64,000 bases of DNA from Flavobacterium daejeonense DSM 17708. GTDB lineage: Bacteria > Bacteroidota > Bacteroidia > Flavobacteriales > Flavobacteriaceae. The DNA is taken from contig NZ_AUDK01000003.1 of the NCBI RefSeq assembly GCF_000425425.1, forward strand, positions 186,001 through 250,000. Direction: 5' to 3'. How positions within the stretch are numbered: position 1 is the stretch's first letter; each line of letters begins with the position of its first letter. The translations under genes and the position numbers were made by a program. Below, piece by piece: positions 23,948 through 32,861 of the stretch. The notes beneath the pieces were generated by a model that worked only from the letters and a program-made list of their open reading frames with translations, was not told the DNA's origin and made no database searches.

Positions 23948-26900
23948 ATGAACAGAAAAACTACTTTTTTTTATTATCAGCTATGCCTTAAAATCAGTCT
24001 GATGATCTGTTTTTTATTCAGTTGCTTCTCTGCAAATGCTCAGGAATGGAGTATTCTGGGTAATGAATCACAGATAGCATCCGCAACTTCTGCTTATACC
24101 AGCATTGCAGTTATAAAAAACGGAACAACTTTTACGCCTTATGTAGCACTTACAGAAAGTGGAGTGCCCAAAGTAAAAAAACGTTTATCAGACGGTACTT
24201 GGATTCAGGTGGGTATTGATCTTGGAACAAGTGCCACTTACACACAAATTTTTGCAGATCTCGTAGGTAACTTGTATGTTGCTTATATTGATGGTTCTGC
24301 CAGTTCTAAGTTAGCAATAAAAAAATATGATTATGTGGCAGGAACTTGGGATCCTTTGAATCCTTCCGACAGCAATTCGCTTTATGTTTCAACTGGAAAT
24401 GTCAATCAGGTAAGTACTAAATTTTCAGGGCAAAGATTCTCTATTGCATTTGATTCTTTCAATACAATTTATGTTGCTTTTGCTGATGCAGGTTTAATAC
24501 CTTATGTCAAAAAATTCAACATCGACACAACTAGCTGGGAAACAGTAGGAACAGGTCCGGCTACTACTGGTTTAGCAGCATTACCTAGTTTAACTATTGA
24601 TTCGAATGACAAACCTTGGTTAACATACACAAGTTTAACTACAACAGGAGACACTTCAGGAACTTTAGCACTTTTTAGTTTTAATGGTACAACATGGGCT
24701 GAAAGTATAAACCCTACTCCAATTGGTGGACTTCGTCAAATATGTCTTGCCAATAATGGAAATAACAACCTTTGTATGGCAATGTTTGATACAGGTAACA
24801 CTAATAGAACAACTGTTGTCCAATTTGATAAAACAACTTCTAGCTGGAGCGGTAAAACAACACTATCATCAAGAGATGGACAATACATTAGTCTGATTAA
24901 TGATCCAAGTAATAATGTGTTTTGCTCTTATGTTGACAAATATAGTGGTTCTTCGTATGTACAAGTTGCCCGAGTACATAAATTAGAAGCTGGCAGTATA
25001 TCTTGGACAGAATTAACCGATAAAAATGCCGCTCGTGGAATAGATGAACCAACAGGAAATGTGGCAACCTTTATAGGCAGCTCACCATATCCTTATATAG
25101 TATATACAAAATCAAATTCTAACAGCGTTACTACACCTATTGCCAGATTGTATGTTCCACCACCACCTCCGGCAGTACTTACAACCAATAATCCAACAAA
25201 CATATCAACAACTTCTGTTGTTACAGGAGGAGATATTACTTCTGATGGTGGAGTAGCTGTAACTGAAAGAGGCGTTGTGTATAGCAATAACAATTCCAAC
25301 CCTACCATTAATGATGGAAAAGTGGCTGATATTAACGCAGGTTTAGGTGAATATTCCTTGACACTATCAGGATTAACTCCGGGAACTTTTTATTATATCA
25401 GAGCCTATGCCATTAATGGTGGAGCAGCATCTTATGGAAATACAGTAAGAGTTAGCACTCTACAAATACCGGATGCGGTAGTAACAACTCCTAAACAAAT
25501 GGAGTTTTTAAACAGAGGCCTTGTAGCTATTCAGAAAACAAGTAGTTCTGTATTTTTAAGCTGGCGATTATTAGGAGATGATCCAGCAGGAATAGCCTTT
25601 AATGTGTATCGTAATGGGGTAAAAATAAACGCTACACCTATAACAACATCTACCAATTATACTGACAATTCAGGAACTACCAGCAATACTTATACCGTTA
25701 AAGAAATTATTAATGGAGTAGAAGGCGCAGAAACAACTCCTGTTACACCTTGGTCTAGTAAACATCTCTCTATTCCACTTCAAATGCCTCCTGGAGGAAC
25801 ACTGCCAGACGGACAAACCTATTCCTATATAGCCAATGACGCCTCAGTGGGTGATGTTGATGGTGATGGAATATATGAGATTATATTGGAATGGGAAGCT
25901 ACTGTTGAAAATCATAATTCCGGAGGTTATAGTGGTAAACAAATTTTTGACTGTCTCCGTTTAGATGGAACTAGACTCTGGCGTATTGATTTAGGTATCA
26001 ACATGAATGCCGGACCTCACTTTAATCAGTTCATGGTTTATGACTTTGATGGAGATGGTAAAGCTGAAATTATCCTAAAAACGGCCGACGGTACTGTTGA
26101 TGGTCAGGGAAATGTTATTGGAAACCCTAATGTAGATTATCGTAATTCTAGCGGCTGGGTACAAGACGGTCCTGAATTCTTAACTGTTTTTAATGGGCTT
26201 ACAGGTGCTGCAATGCAAACGGTAACATATCAACCTGCCAGAGGAAGCATCTCTGATTGGGGAGATAGCTATGGAAACCGTGCGGATCGCTTCGTGTCGG
26301 CAGTAGCTTATCTGGATGGTGCCAGACCAAGTTTAATTGTAGGTCGTGGTTACTATAACAAATTAGTGCGTGCTGCTTATGACTGGCGAAACGGACAACT
26401 AACTCTTCGTTGGATATTTGACAGTAAAGACCCAAATCATCCGGAATATGATGCTTATTCAGGTCAGGGTAATCACCAAATGACAATAGGTGATGTAGAT
26501 GGAGATGGCAAAGATGAAATTATCAATGGTTCGAGTGTCATCAACGATGACGGAAAACCGCTTTGGACTTATAGAATGGGACATGGTGATGCCTTACACA
26601 TGACCGATATGGATATAGACAAACCTGGACAGGAAATATGGATTAATCTGGAATCTCCGGGCTCCTACGATGGATTGGGACTAAGACAATACGATGCCAA
26701 AACGGGACAAACTAACTGGGGAATTGCCACTACCGGCGACGTAGGTCGTTCTATGGCTGCCGATATGGATCCAAACTACAGAGGTTACGAAATGTGGGGG
26801 TCTTCCGGAGACAGTGTATATGATGTTAAAGGAAATCCTATCAGTACTTACAAACCAACCTACAACTTTGGTATTTGGTGGGATGGTGATTTAGGTCGTG

Positions 26901-29551
26901 AATTATTAAACGGAAATGTTATTGACAAATGGGATTACGTAAACAAAAAACCAACTCGTTTATACACTATTTACTCAGACTATGCAGTAACCTCTAATAA
27001 CGACACTAAGAAAAACCCTAATTTACAAGCGGATATTTTAGGAGATTGGAGAGAAGAAGTTATTCTTCGTAAATCTGATAGTTCTGAATTGGTTATTTTT
27101 ACAACCGATTCAGAAACAAGTTATCGCATACCTACTTTAATGCATGATCCGCAATACCGTACGGCAATTGCCTGGCAAAATTCAGGCTACAACCAGCCTC
27201 CTTATCCAAGTTATTACATTGGATATGATATGGACATAAATAATATTCCAACCGCTAAGATTACCATTGCAGGTCATTCCACAGTAGGTGTTTCATCCAT
27301 TACTAGAAAAACACCGGCTGCTGCTACAACAAATGCAACTTCTGTTACTTATAATGTTGCATTTTCTGCTAATGTAAGCGGGGTGGATACCAGCGATTTT
27401 AGTGTAACTACTACAGAAACTGCTGTTGGAACAATCGGTTCTGTAACTGCTGCATCAGCTTCTTCTTATGATGTAACTGTCAATAACATTAGCGGTGACG
27501 GAACTTTACGTTTAAACTTGAACGCCAGTGGTACCGGAATTACTGATGATTCGAGTAATACAATTAGTAGCGGATTTACTTCAGGTGAAACATATACAAT
27601 AGACAACACTGTTCCAACATTAAGCACAGTAACTCTGGCATCTGACAATACAACAACTACTTTAGCTAAAACAGCAAATACAGTTACTTTAAGTTTTACA
27701 GCTTCTGAAAGTATTGCTAATATTGGAGTAACTATTGCGGGACATATAGTAACGGCAACAGATCTTGGCAGCAATAACTTTAGTGCAACTTATGTAATGA
27801 CAAATTCTGATATCGAAGGAATAATTCCTTTTTCTATTGATTTCAAAGATTATGTTGGAAATGCAGGAACTACTGTTAGCACCACTACAGATATGAAAAC
27901 AGTAACTTTCGACAGCACTGCTCCTGCCGTTTCAGCTGTAACATTTACCTCAAATAACGCTAACAATGCAATTGCAAAACCAGGAAGCATAGTTACACTT
28001 AATTTTATATCCTCAGAAGCTATTAGCAGTCCTATGGTAACTATCGCTGGACATACAGTAACGGCTTCTAATACCTCAGAAAACAACTACAGTGCAACGT
28101 ACACGATGACAACTTCTGATACGGAGGGTACAATTCCTTTTACAATTGATGTTGCTGACTTGGCTGGAAATGCAGCTGCTCAGGTAACAACTGCAACTAG
28201 TACAATTAGTTTTACCAAAAATGTTACTAGTCTTAGTACGGTTACAATTGCATCAAACAATGCCACTCCTACCTTGGCAAAAACAGGGGATATCGTTAGC
28301 TTGAATTTTACCGCTTCAGCTACAATATCCAATGTGGTAGTGACAATTGCCGGACATAATGTAACTGCAACAAATGTGAGTGGAAACAGCTATAGTGCTA
28401 CTTTCACGATGACAAGTACCGATAGCGAGGGAGTAATTCCTTTTTCAATTGCATTCAAAGATGCAGCCGGAAATACAGGAGCCACAGTAAGTACAACAAC
28501 AGATGCTAAAACAGTAACTTTTGACCGCACTGTTCCAACATTACCAACAGTTGCATTTACTTCTAATAATGCCAATACCAAAATGGCCAAAGAAGGAGAT
28601 GTTGTTACGCTAAATTTCTCTTCATCTGAAGCTATTAATACTCCAACAGTTACTATTGCAGGACATACTGTAAGCGCTACCAATATTTCTGGTAACAATT
28701 ACAAAGCTACCTATACTATGATGGCTGCCGATGCCGAAGGAGTTATTCCTTTTACAATCAATTTTGCAGATTTAGCAGGAAATGCAGGAGTTCAGGTAAC
28801 TACTGCTAGCAGCACAGTGACTTTCAAACATACTACTCCAAAACTAAAAGTATATGTTGAAACGCCTACTTGTCCTGACAAGGCTAATGGTAAAATTAGT
28901 ATTGGCTCTGATTTGAACAATTATACATACAACCTGAATATTACTGGAAACGGCGTAAATATCGCCTTAACAAATCAAACTATAACGACTACTACAAATT
29001 GGGAGAGATCCGATTTTGCTGCAGGGACCTACTTAGTGACAATTATCATTCCTTCCATTAATTTCCAAGAATCCTATAGTGTTGTTGTCAAAGAAATTTC
29101 GGCAATAACTGCTAAAAGAGAAGAAGCTAACAAAACGGTGGGTTATACCGTTTCAGGAAGTAATGAATACATTGTGACTGTTAACGGACTTGTACAAACC
29201 TACTTAACCGGAACAACGGAAACGTCTAAAATTGAAATTAATGCTAACTTGCTTCAGGCAACAAATACTGTGACTATAGCAACTAATAGTGACTGTCAGG
29301 AAAAGGTAGAAGATAATTTTAATCTCAGTCCGTCAGTAAGCATTCATCCTAATCCAACGGCTGATGTTGTTTATATACAAGGTGTTCGTAAAGGATTGAT
29401 TCAGCTATATACAAACAATGGTGCTTTATTGCTTGAGGCCAATGCTGAAAATACTAACAGTATTGATTTAAGTGGTTATGCAACTGGGATGTATTTGATA
29501 AAAATTACTCAGGGAAGCGAAGTAGAAACTTTTAAAGTTATTTTGAAATGA
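23948..29551 (+). CDS. PL11 rhamnogalacturonan lyase, multidomain, type IX secreted
   Basis: A 1867-aa secreted enzyme. Order: signal peptide (1-32); a repetitive beta-propeller-like region (about 35-405); a PPPPP linker at about 405-412 and a fibronectin-like domain (to about 505); the PL11 catalytic domain (about 512-1095), opening MEFLNRGLVAIQKTSSSVFL, with calcium-type DGDG motifs near 637, 701 and 851; an Ig-like domain; four related repeats of about 100 aa (about 1228-1628) with VTIAGHxVTAT and EGxIPFxIxFxDxAGN cores; and a C-terminal sorting domain (about 1795-1867, HPNPTADVVYI). PL11 enzymes cleave the rhamnogalacturonan-I backbone of pectin. No SusC/D pair adjoins it, so it is an orphan lyase. 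Confidence 0.88.
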   Translation: MNRKTTFFYYQLCLKISLMICFLFSCFSANAQEWSILGNESQIASATSAYTSIAVIKNGTTFTPYVALTESGVPKVKKRLSDGTWIQVGIDLGTSATYTQIFADLVGNLYVAYIDGSASSKLAIKKYDYVAGTWDPLNPSDSNSLYVSTGNVNQVSTKFSGQRFSIAFDSFNTIYVAFADAGLIPYVKKFNIDTTSWETVGTGPATTGLAALPSLTIDSNDKPWLTYTSLTTTGDTSGTLALFSFNGTTWAESINPTPIGGLRQICLANNGNNNLCMAMFDTGNTNRTTVVQFDKTTSSWSGKTTLSSRDGQYISLINDPSNNVFCSYVDKYSGSSYVQVARVHKLEAGSISWTELTDKNAARGIDEPTGNVATFIGSSPYPYIVYTKSNSNSVTTPIARLYVPPPPPAVLTTNNPTNISTTSVVTGGDITSDGGVAVTERGVVYSNNNSNPTINDGKVADINAGLGEYSLTLSGLTPGTFYYIRAYAINGGAASYGNTVRVSTLQIPDAVVTTPKQMEFLNRGLVAIQKTSSSVFLSWRLLGDDPAGIAFNVYRNGVKINATPITTSTNYTDNSGTTSNTYTVKEIINGVEGAETTPVTPWSSKHLSIPLQMPPGGTLPDGQTYSYIANDASVGDVDGDGIYEIILEWEATVENHNSGGYSGKQIFDCLRLDGTRLWRIDLGINMNAGPHFNQFMVYDFDGDGKAEIILKTADGTVDGQGNVIGNPNVDYRNSSGWVQDGPEFLTVFNGLTGAAMQTVTYQPARGSISDWGDSYGNRADRFVSAVAYLDGARPSLIVGRGYYNKLVRAAYDWRNGQLTLRWIFDSKDPNHPEYDAYSGQGNHQMTIGDVDGDGKDEIINGSSVINDDGKPLWTYRMGHGDALHMTDMDIDKPGQEIWINLESPGSYDGLGLRQYDAKTGQTNWGIATTGDVGRSMAADMDPNYRGYEMWGSSGDSVYDVKGNPISTYKPTYNFGIWWDGDLGRELLNGNVIDKWDYVNKKPTRLYTIYSDYAVTSNNDTKKNPNLQADILGDWREEVILRKSDSSELVIFTTDSETSYRIPTLMHDPQYRTAIAWQNSGYNQPPYPSYYIGYDMDINNIPTAKITIAGHSTVGVSSITRKTPAAATTNATSVTYNVAFSANVSGVDTSDFSVTTTETAVGTIGSVTAASASSYDVTVNNISGDGTLRLNLNASGTGITDDSSNTISSGFTSGETYTIDNTVPTLSTVTLASDNTTTTLAKTANTVTLSFTASESIANIGVTIAGHIVTATDLGSNNFSATYVMTNSDIEGIIPFSIDFKDYVGNAGTTVSTTTDMKTVTFDSTAPAVSAVTFTSNNANNAIAKPGSIVTLNFISSEAISSPMVTIAGHTVTASNTSENNYSATYTMTTSDTEGTIPFTIDVADLAGNAAAQVTTATSTISFTKNVTSLSTVTIASNNATPTLAKTGDIVSLNFTASATISNVVVTIAGHNVTATNVSGNSYSATFTMTSTDSEGVIPFSIAFKDAAGNTGATVSTTTDAKTVTFDRTVPTLPTVAFTSNNANTKMAKEGDVVTLNFSSSEAINTPTVTIAGHTVSATNISGNNYKATYTMMAADAEGVIPFTINFADLAGNAGVQVTTASSTVTFKHTTPKLKVYVETPTCPDKANGKISIGSDLNNYTYNLNITGNGVNIALTNQTITTTTNWERSDFAAGTYLVTIIIPSINFQESYSVVVKEISAITAKREEANKTVGYTVSGSNEYIVTVNGLVQTYLTGTTETSKIEINANLLQATNTVTIATNSDCQEKVEDNFNLSPSVSIHPNPTADVVYIQGVRKGLIQLYTNNGALLLEANAENTNSIDLSGYATGMYLIKITQGSEVETFKVILK

Positions 29552-30243
29552 GAACGATAGAAAAAATAAAAACAATATTCCTGTTAATCGGATTAGGACT
29601 TATGACATCCTGCGGTGGAGGTGGCGGAAGTGATACACCTGAAGTAAATTTACCTGAAACACCTTCATTATCCTTACCCGTTAACGGAGAAAGCTGTAGC
29701 AGTTATACAGCCGTAACTAATAATTCAGCTAAAGCCGAAATAAGCTTTAGCTGGGCTTCGGCCGCCTATGCCACATCTTATGCTTTAGTAATTAAGCAAG
29801 CCGGAGTAGAAGTTGCCAATCAAACGGTTTCGACAAATGTTTTAAAAGTAATTTTAGACAAAGGGAAAACTTATTCCTGGACCGTTACTGCTAAAAATAA
29901 AGATGGTGAAAAAACCAGTGCTACTTATTCTTTTACCACACCCGGAAACCCAGTCGGGAATTATGTACCTTATGCTGCAATAATCAATTTTAGTGTAAAC
30001 AGCACAACCAGCATGGCTAGTTTATCGTGGATAGGTAAAGACGAAGATTCGAATGCCAGCACTTTAAAATATGATATCGAAATCAAAAAAGACAATGTTG
30101 TCATTCAATCTTTGACGAATCAAACGGTTACTTCAGTAGCCGATTTTGTAGCAGTGTTAAATTCAAGCTATCAAATAAAAATTAACACAATTGATGCGCA
30201 AGGGTCTTATTCGACTTCTATTGTAAGCTATACTTACCAATAA
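29548..30243 (+). CDS. Putative lipoprotein with fibronectin type III-like domains
   Basis: A 231-aa protein with lipobox at C22 (IGLGLMTSCGGGGGSD) and a glycine-rich exposed start, as is usual for surface lipoproteins of this phylum. The rest is two beta-sandwich domains: LSLPVNGESCSSYTA onward with KGKTYSWTVTAKNKDGE is fibronectin-like, and a second follows (KYDIEIKKDNVVIQS). It overlaps the PL11 stop by four bases (ATGA), so translation is coupled and the protein likely cooperates with the lyase, for example in glycan binding. That is inference. Confidence 0.75.
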   Translation: MRTIEKIKTIFLLIGLGLMTSCGGGGGSDTPEVNLPETPSLSLPVNGESCSSYTAVTNNSAKAEISFSWASAAYATSYALVIKQAGVEVANQTVSTNVLKVILDKGKTYSWTVTAKNKDGEKTSATYSFTTPGNPVGNYVPYAAIINFSVNSTTSMASLSWIGKDEDSNASTLKYDIEIKKDNVVIQSLTNQTVTSVADFVAVLNSSYQIKINTIDAQGSYSTSIVSYTYQ

Positions 30244-30336
30244 GCCCCAGCAAAGCCAATTCAGATTAAAATTGAATCAGAAAAGGCATTTCAAAAAATA
30301 GTTTATTTTTGTTTGGGCTCTATTATTAAACCTAAT

Positions 30337-30376
30337 AAAGGCGGCTCGTTATTTAAAATTTCGGGCCGCTTTTTTT
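30337..30376 (+). terminator. Terminator after the PL11/lipoprotein pair
   Basis: AAAGGCGGCTCG and CGGGCCGCTTTTTTT form a GC-rich stem with a U tract, 95 bases past the lipoprotein stop and just before the next ATG. Confidence 0.75.
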
Positions 30377-30387
30377 AATCCAAACCA

Positions 30388-31506
30388 ATGAAAAAAACCA
30401 TCGTCATTCTATTTTTTCTACTTTCCTTTTTTCTACCCGTAATTTCAAATTCCGGGCAGTTATTGGCACATATTGACAAAATGATTTTTCTTCAGGGAAA
30501 AGTAGGAGAAAAAACCTTAACCTTAAAAATCAAATGCTATAACGAATCTCCTGTACGTTATCTGGACTATTTTTTTGATGATAAAAAAACAGACCAGTAT
30601 ATGGAGGGCAATTTCATTGGTAATACCTGGCAATTTATCTCTTTGGAAACAGAAAAAACAGAAAAAAATCTGGTTATCAGGGAAGAAAAAGACGGAAACT
30701 GGAAAGGTTATTGGCGGGAAGGTTCTGATAAGAAAATAAATGTAATCCTCTACCCAATTAACGTAAATCCCGAAGCTAACTATTTTTATTATTCAAAATC
30801 CAAAGAATTGGATCCTTATGACAGCTACAAAGTTTTTATTTTTCAACTGGATAAAATCAAAACCGAAAAAGCAGCTAAAAATTTTCAATTAGAATGGTTA
30901 ACCGAAAAGGAATCCGGAATCTCTTTTTTCAGAGTACAAAATGAAAACAAAAAAGTAAACTGCGATTCCATTAACAAAAACCTTGAACAAATTCAGTTGG
31001 CCATCCTTCAGGATTATTTTCGTTTCAACCCAAACAGAAGCAATCTGAATATTCAGGCTGAACTGCTTTATCTCAATGAAGGCATTATTAGTTTTAAAAT
31101 AATAACTTCTATGTCTTTTAAAAACCAGCCAGAAGTTAAAACACAACAGTTTTTTACCTTAGATATGCAAACAGGACAATCAGTAGATTTGGAAAGTTTG
31201 ATTTGGTTCGATCCCCAAAATCCAAAACCAGCTGCAAATGAAATTACACAAACTTATGAATACCGTAAAGCCATCTTTGCTCCAAAATTATTCTCTATTT
31301 TAAGCGAACTTTATCCGCAACAAATGCAAAGCACTGATTGCAAACTCAACGAAGTTACCAGCTGGGCCATACCTAATTTTGCCCTTACCAAAAAAGGATT
31401 TTTATTTTGCTTATCCTATTCTAAAGATTGTAATCTAATGGATTGGGCAATTATCCCTTATGAAAAATTAACACCTTATCTGGAAAAAAAATACAAGCTC
31501 AACTAA
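30388..31506 (+). CDS. Secreted protein of unknown function (weak DUF3298-like resemblance)
   Basis: A 372-aa exported protein (signal MKKTIVILFFLLSFFLPVIS). The C-terminal part contains LNEGIISFKIITSMSFKNQP and FFTLDMQTGQSVDLESLIWF, which resembles DUF4163/DUF3298 domains of RsiV/PdaC-type proteins, but this is by eye and weak. The N-terminal third (KVGEKTLTLKIKCYNESPVR) looks like a beta-rich module that recurs before such domains. It lies alone after a terminator and its last four bases overlap the convergent DUF5689 gene stop. Confidence 0.6.
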   Translation: MKKTIVILFFLLSFFLPVISNSGQLLAHIDKMIFLQGKVGEKTLTLKIKCYNESPVRYLDYFFDDKKTDQYMEGNFIGNTWQFISLETEKTEKNLVIREEKDGNWKGYWREGSDKKINVILYPINVNPEANYFYYSKSKELDPYDSYKVFIFQLDKIKTEKAAKNFQLEWLTEKESGISFFRVQNENKKVNCDSINKNLEQIQLAILQDYFRFNPNRSNLNIQAELLYLNEGIISFKIITSMSFKNQPEVKTQQFFTLDMQTGQSVDLESLIWFDPQNPKPAANEITQTYEYRKAIFAPKLFSILSELYPQQMQSTDCKLNEVTSWAIPNFALTKKGFLFCLSYSKDCNLMDWAIIPYEKLTPYLEKKYKLN

Positions 31507-32843
31507 TCTCCATAAATTTGTACATCATCCAATTGAAAAGCACCGTCTAAGGTCAAATTTTTTCCGGAACCGATGTATTTGAAAGCAATATTAATTTTTC
31601 CGGAATAGCCAGATAAATCAATTGTTCCTGAACCGATAAATTCGTGCCAGGGTGTTGTTTGAGTTGGGATTCGTGCCGAAATTGGAATCCAGGTCGCTGT
31701 TTTAATATTTGCACCGTCAAAATTGGTCGAAACATATACTTTAAGGGTGTTTAAAGGCGAATCTACATCGAGATGATGCTGCGCGGTTCTGAAAGAAAGC
31801 CTTTCATTAGTATGCGTATCCATATCAATTTTTGGCGAAATCAACCAAACAATATTCGATGCTACTTTTGTTCCTGTAATCGCAAATTCAGCGTAACCAT
31901 TAGTGGAAGTGATTCCGCCTTTCCACACGATAGCTCCGGCTTCTATAATATTACTCCAACCCGGCAAACTCAAATTAGTTCCATCCGAAACGGATTGAAA
32001 ATCTTCGACAAAAAAAGGAATGTTTCGGGTTTCAGAGAGTTGAACATCACTTTCTTTTCGGGCAATTAACTGATAATCGGAAGCATATTTGGTTAAAACG
32101 CCCCGTACTTTTCCACTTCCTTCCGGAACAATATTTTTTGAAAAATCAGCATAAGTGCTCGTTCTGAAAATCAGTTGATTTCCTTTTTTGTCAACCAAAT
32201 TCCAATTGGTCGCTCCGCCTACATCATTCGTTTCTTCATAATAATGGCGACCAATAGCGGCTTCCGTAAACTGCACATCACTCAATTCAATAAGTGTATT
32301 CAAATGAGAATCATTGATTTCGCCCAAATCAATAGCACGAACTAATTGTTCTTCTTTTACATTGGTACAGGAAGCGTTTAATACTTTTTTATAATCATTT
32401 TGCGAAAGCCTTCCAACACCGCCCTGATTGTAAGTATTGACGTATAAACTGCCAATTCGCAAGCTTCCGTAATACAAATCCGTGTATTGATTTTTCAATT
32501 TGATATAAACTTTATTCCCAATCCGATAATCAACATAAAGATTCGTTGCATCTACCGGCACACTACAACCAACCGCCGGAGTGGTTTCTGTCGCTAAAGT
32601 TTGTAACGAAATTGTTTTGAAAAAATTCCCGTTTTCATCACTCGAAACCACATAAGCTTCAATGACATCGTCATACGGATATTGAGCCACAATTTCTGCC
32701 GCGGTTTGCTGAATATTTTCTACCATTTTGTTGACCGGAAAGTCGGGTTGGTTACAACTTAATTTTGGAATTTCTGTCGCATCATTGGTACAGCCTCCCA
32801 AAACCAATAATAATAAAAACAATGGAAAAGTATAATTTTTCAT
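31503..32843 (-). CDS. DUF5689 domain lipoprotein with choice-of-anchor-J domain
   Basis: A 446-aa lipoprotein with lipobox at C18 (LLLLVLGGCTND). Residues about 35-275 fit DUF5689 (ENGNFFKTISLQTLATE; GNKVYIKLKNQYTDLYYGS). The C-terminal about 170 residues (FVEDFQSVSDGTNLSLPGWS; FRTAQHHLDVDSPLNTLKVY) resemble a choice-of-anchor-J jelly roll. It is 18 bases downstream of a TonB receptor gene, so the pair probably forms an outer-membrane uptake complex in which this is the surface lipoprotein. The cargo is unknown. Confidence 0.78.
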   Translation of the reverse strand: MKNYTFPLFLLLLVLGGCTNDATEIPKLSCNQPDFPVNKMVENIQQTAAEIVAQYPYDDVIEAYVVSSDENGNFFKTISLQTLATETTPAVGCSVPVDATNLYVDYRIGNKVYIKLKNQYTDLYYGSLRIGSLYVNTYNQGGVGRLSQNDYKKVLNASCTNVKEEQLVRAIDLGEINDSHLNTLIELSDVQFTEAAIGRHYYEETNDVGGATNWNLVDKKGNQLIFRTSTYADFSKNIVPEGSGKVRGVLTKYASDYQLIARKESDVQLSETRNIPFFVEDFQSVSDGTNLSLPGWSNIIEAGAIVWKGGITSTNGYAEFAITGTKVASNIVWLISPKIDMDTHTNERLSFRTAQHHLDVDSPLNTLKVYVSTNFDGANIKTATWIPISARIPTQTTPWHEFIGSGTIDLSGYSGKINIAFKYIGSGKNLTLDGAFQLDDVQIYGD

Positions 32844-32861
32844 AACAGTTGGATTTTTAAA

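Noticed and set aside
25093..28698. Several antisense open frames inside the PL11 gene at regular intervals (for example 27466-27774, 27850-28086, 28390-28698)
   Set aside because: They lie opposite the four homologous Ig-like repeats of the lyase, so their similarity and spacing come from the coding repeats on the other strand, not from separate genes.
27631..28830. A tandem DNA repeat array
   Set aside because: The repetition is at protein level (about 100-aa Ig-like domains). The DNA copies are too diverged for a DNA-level tandem array.
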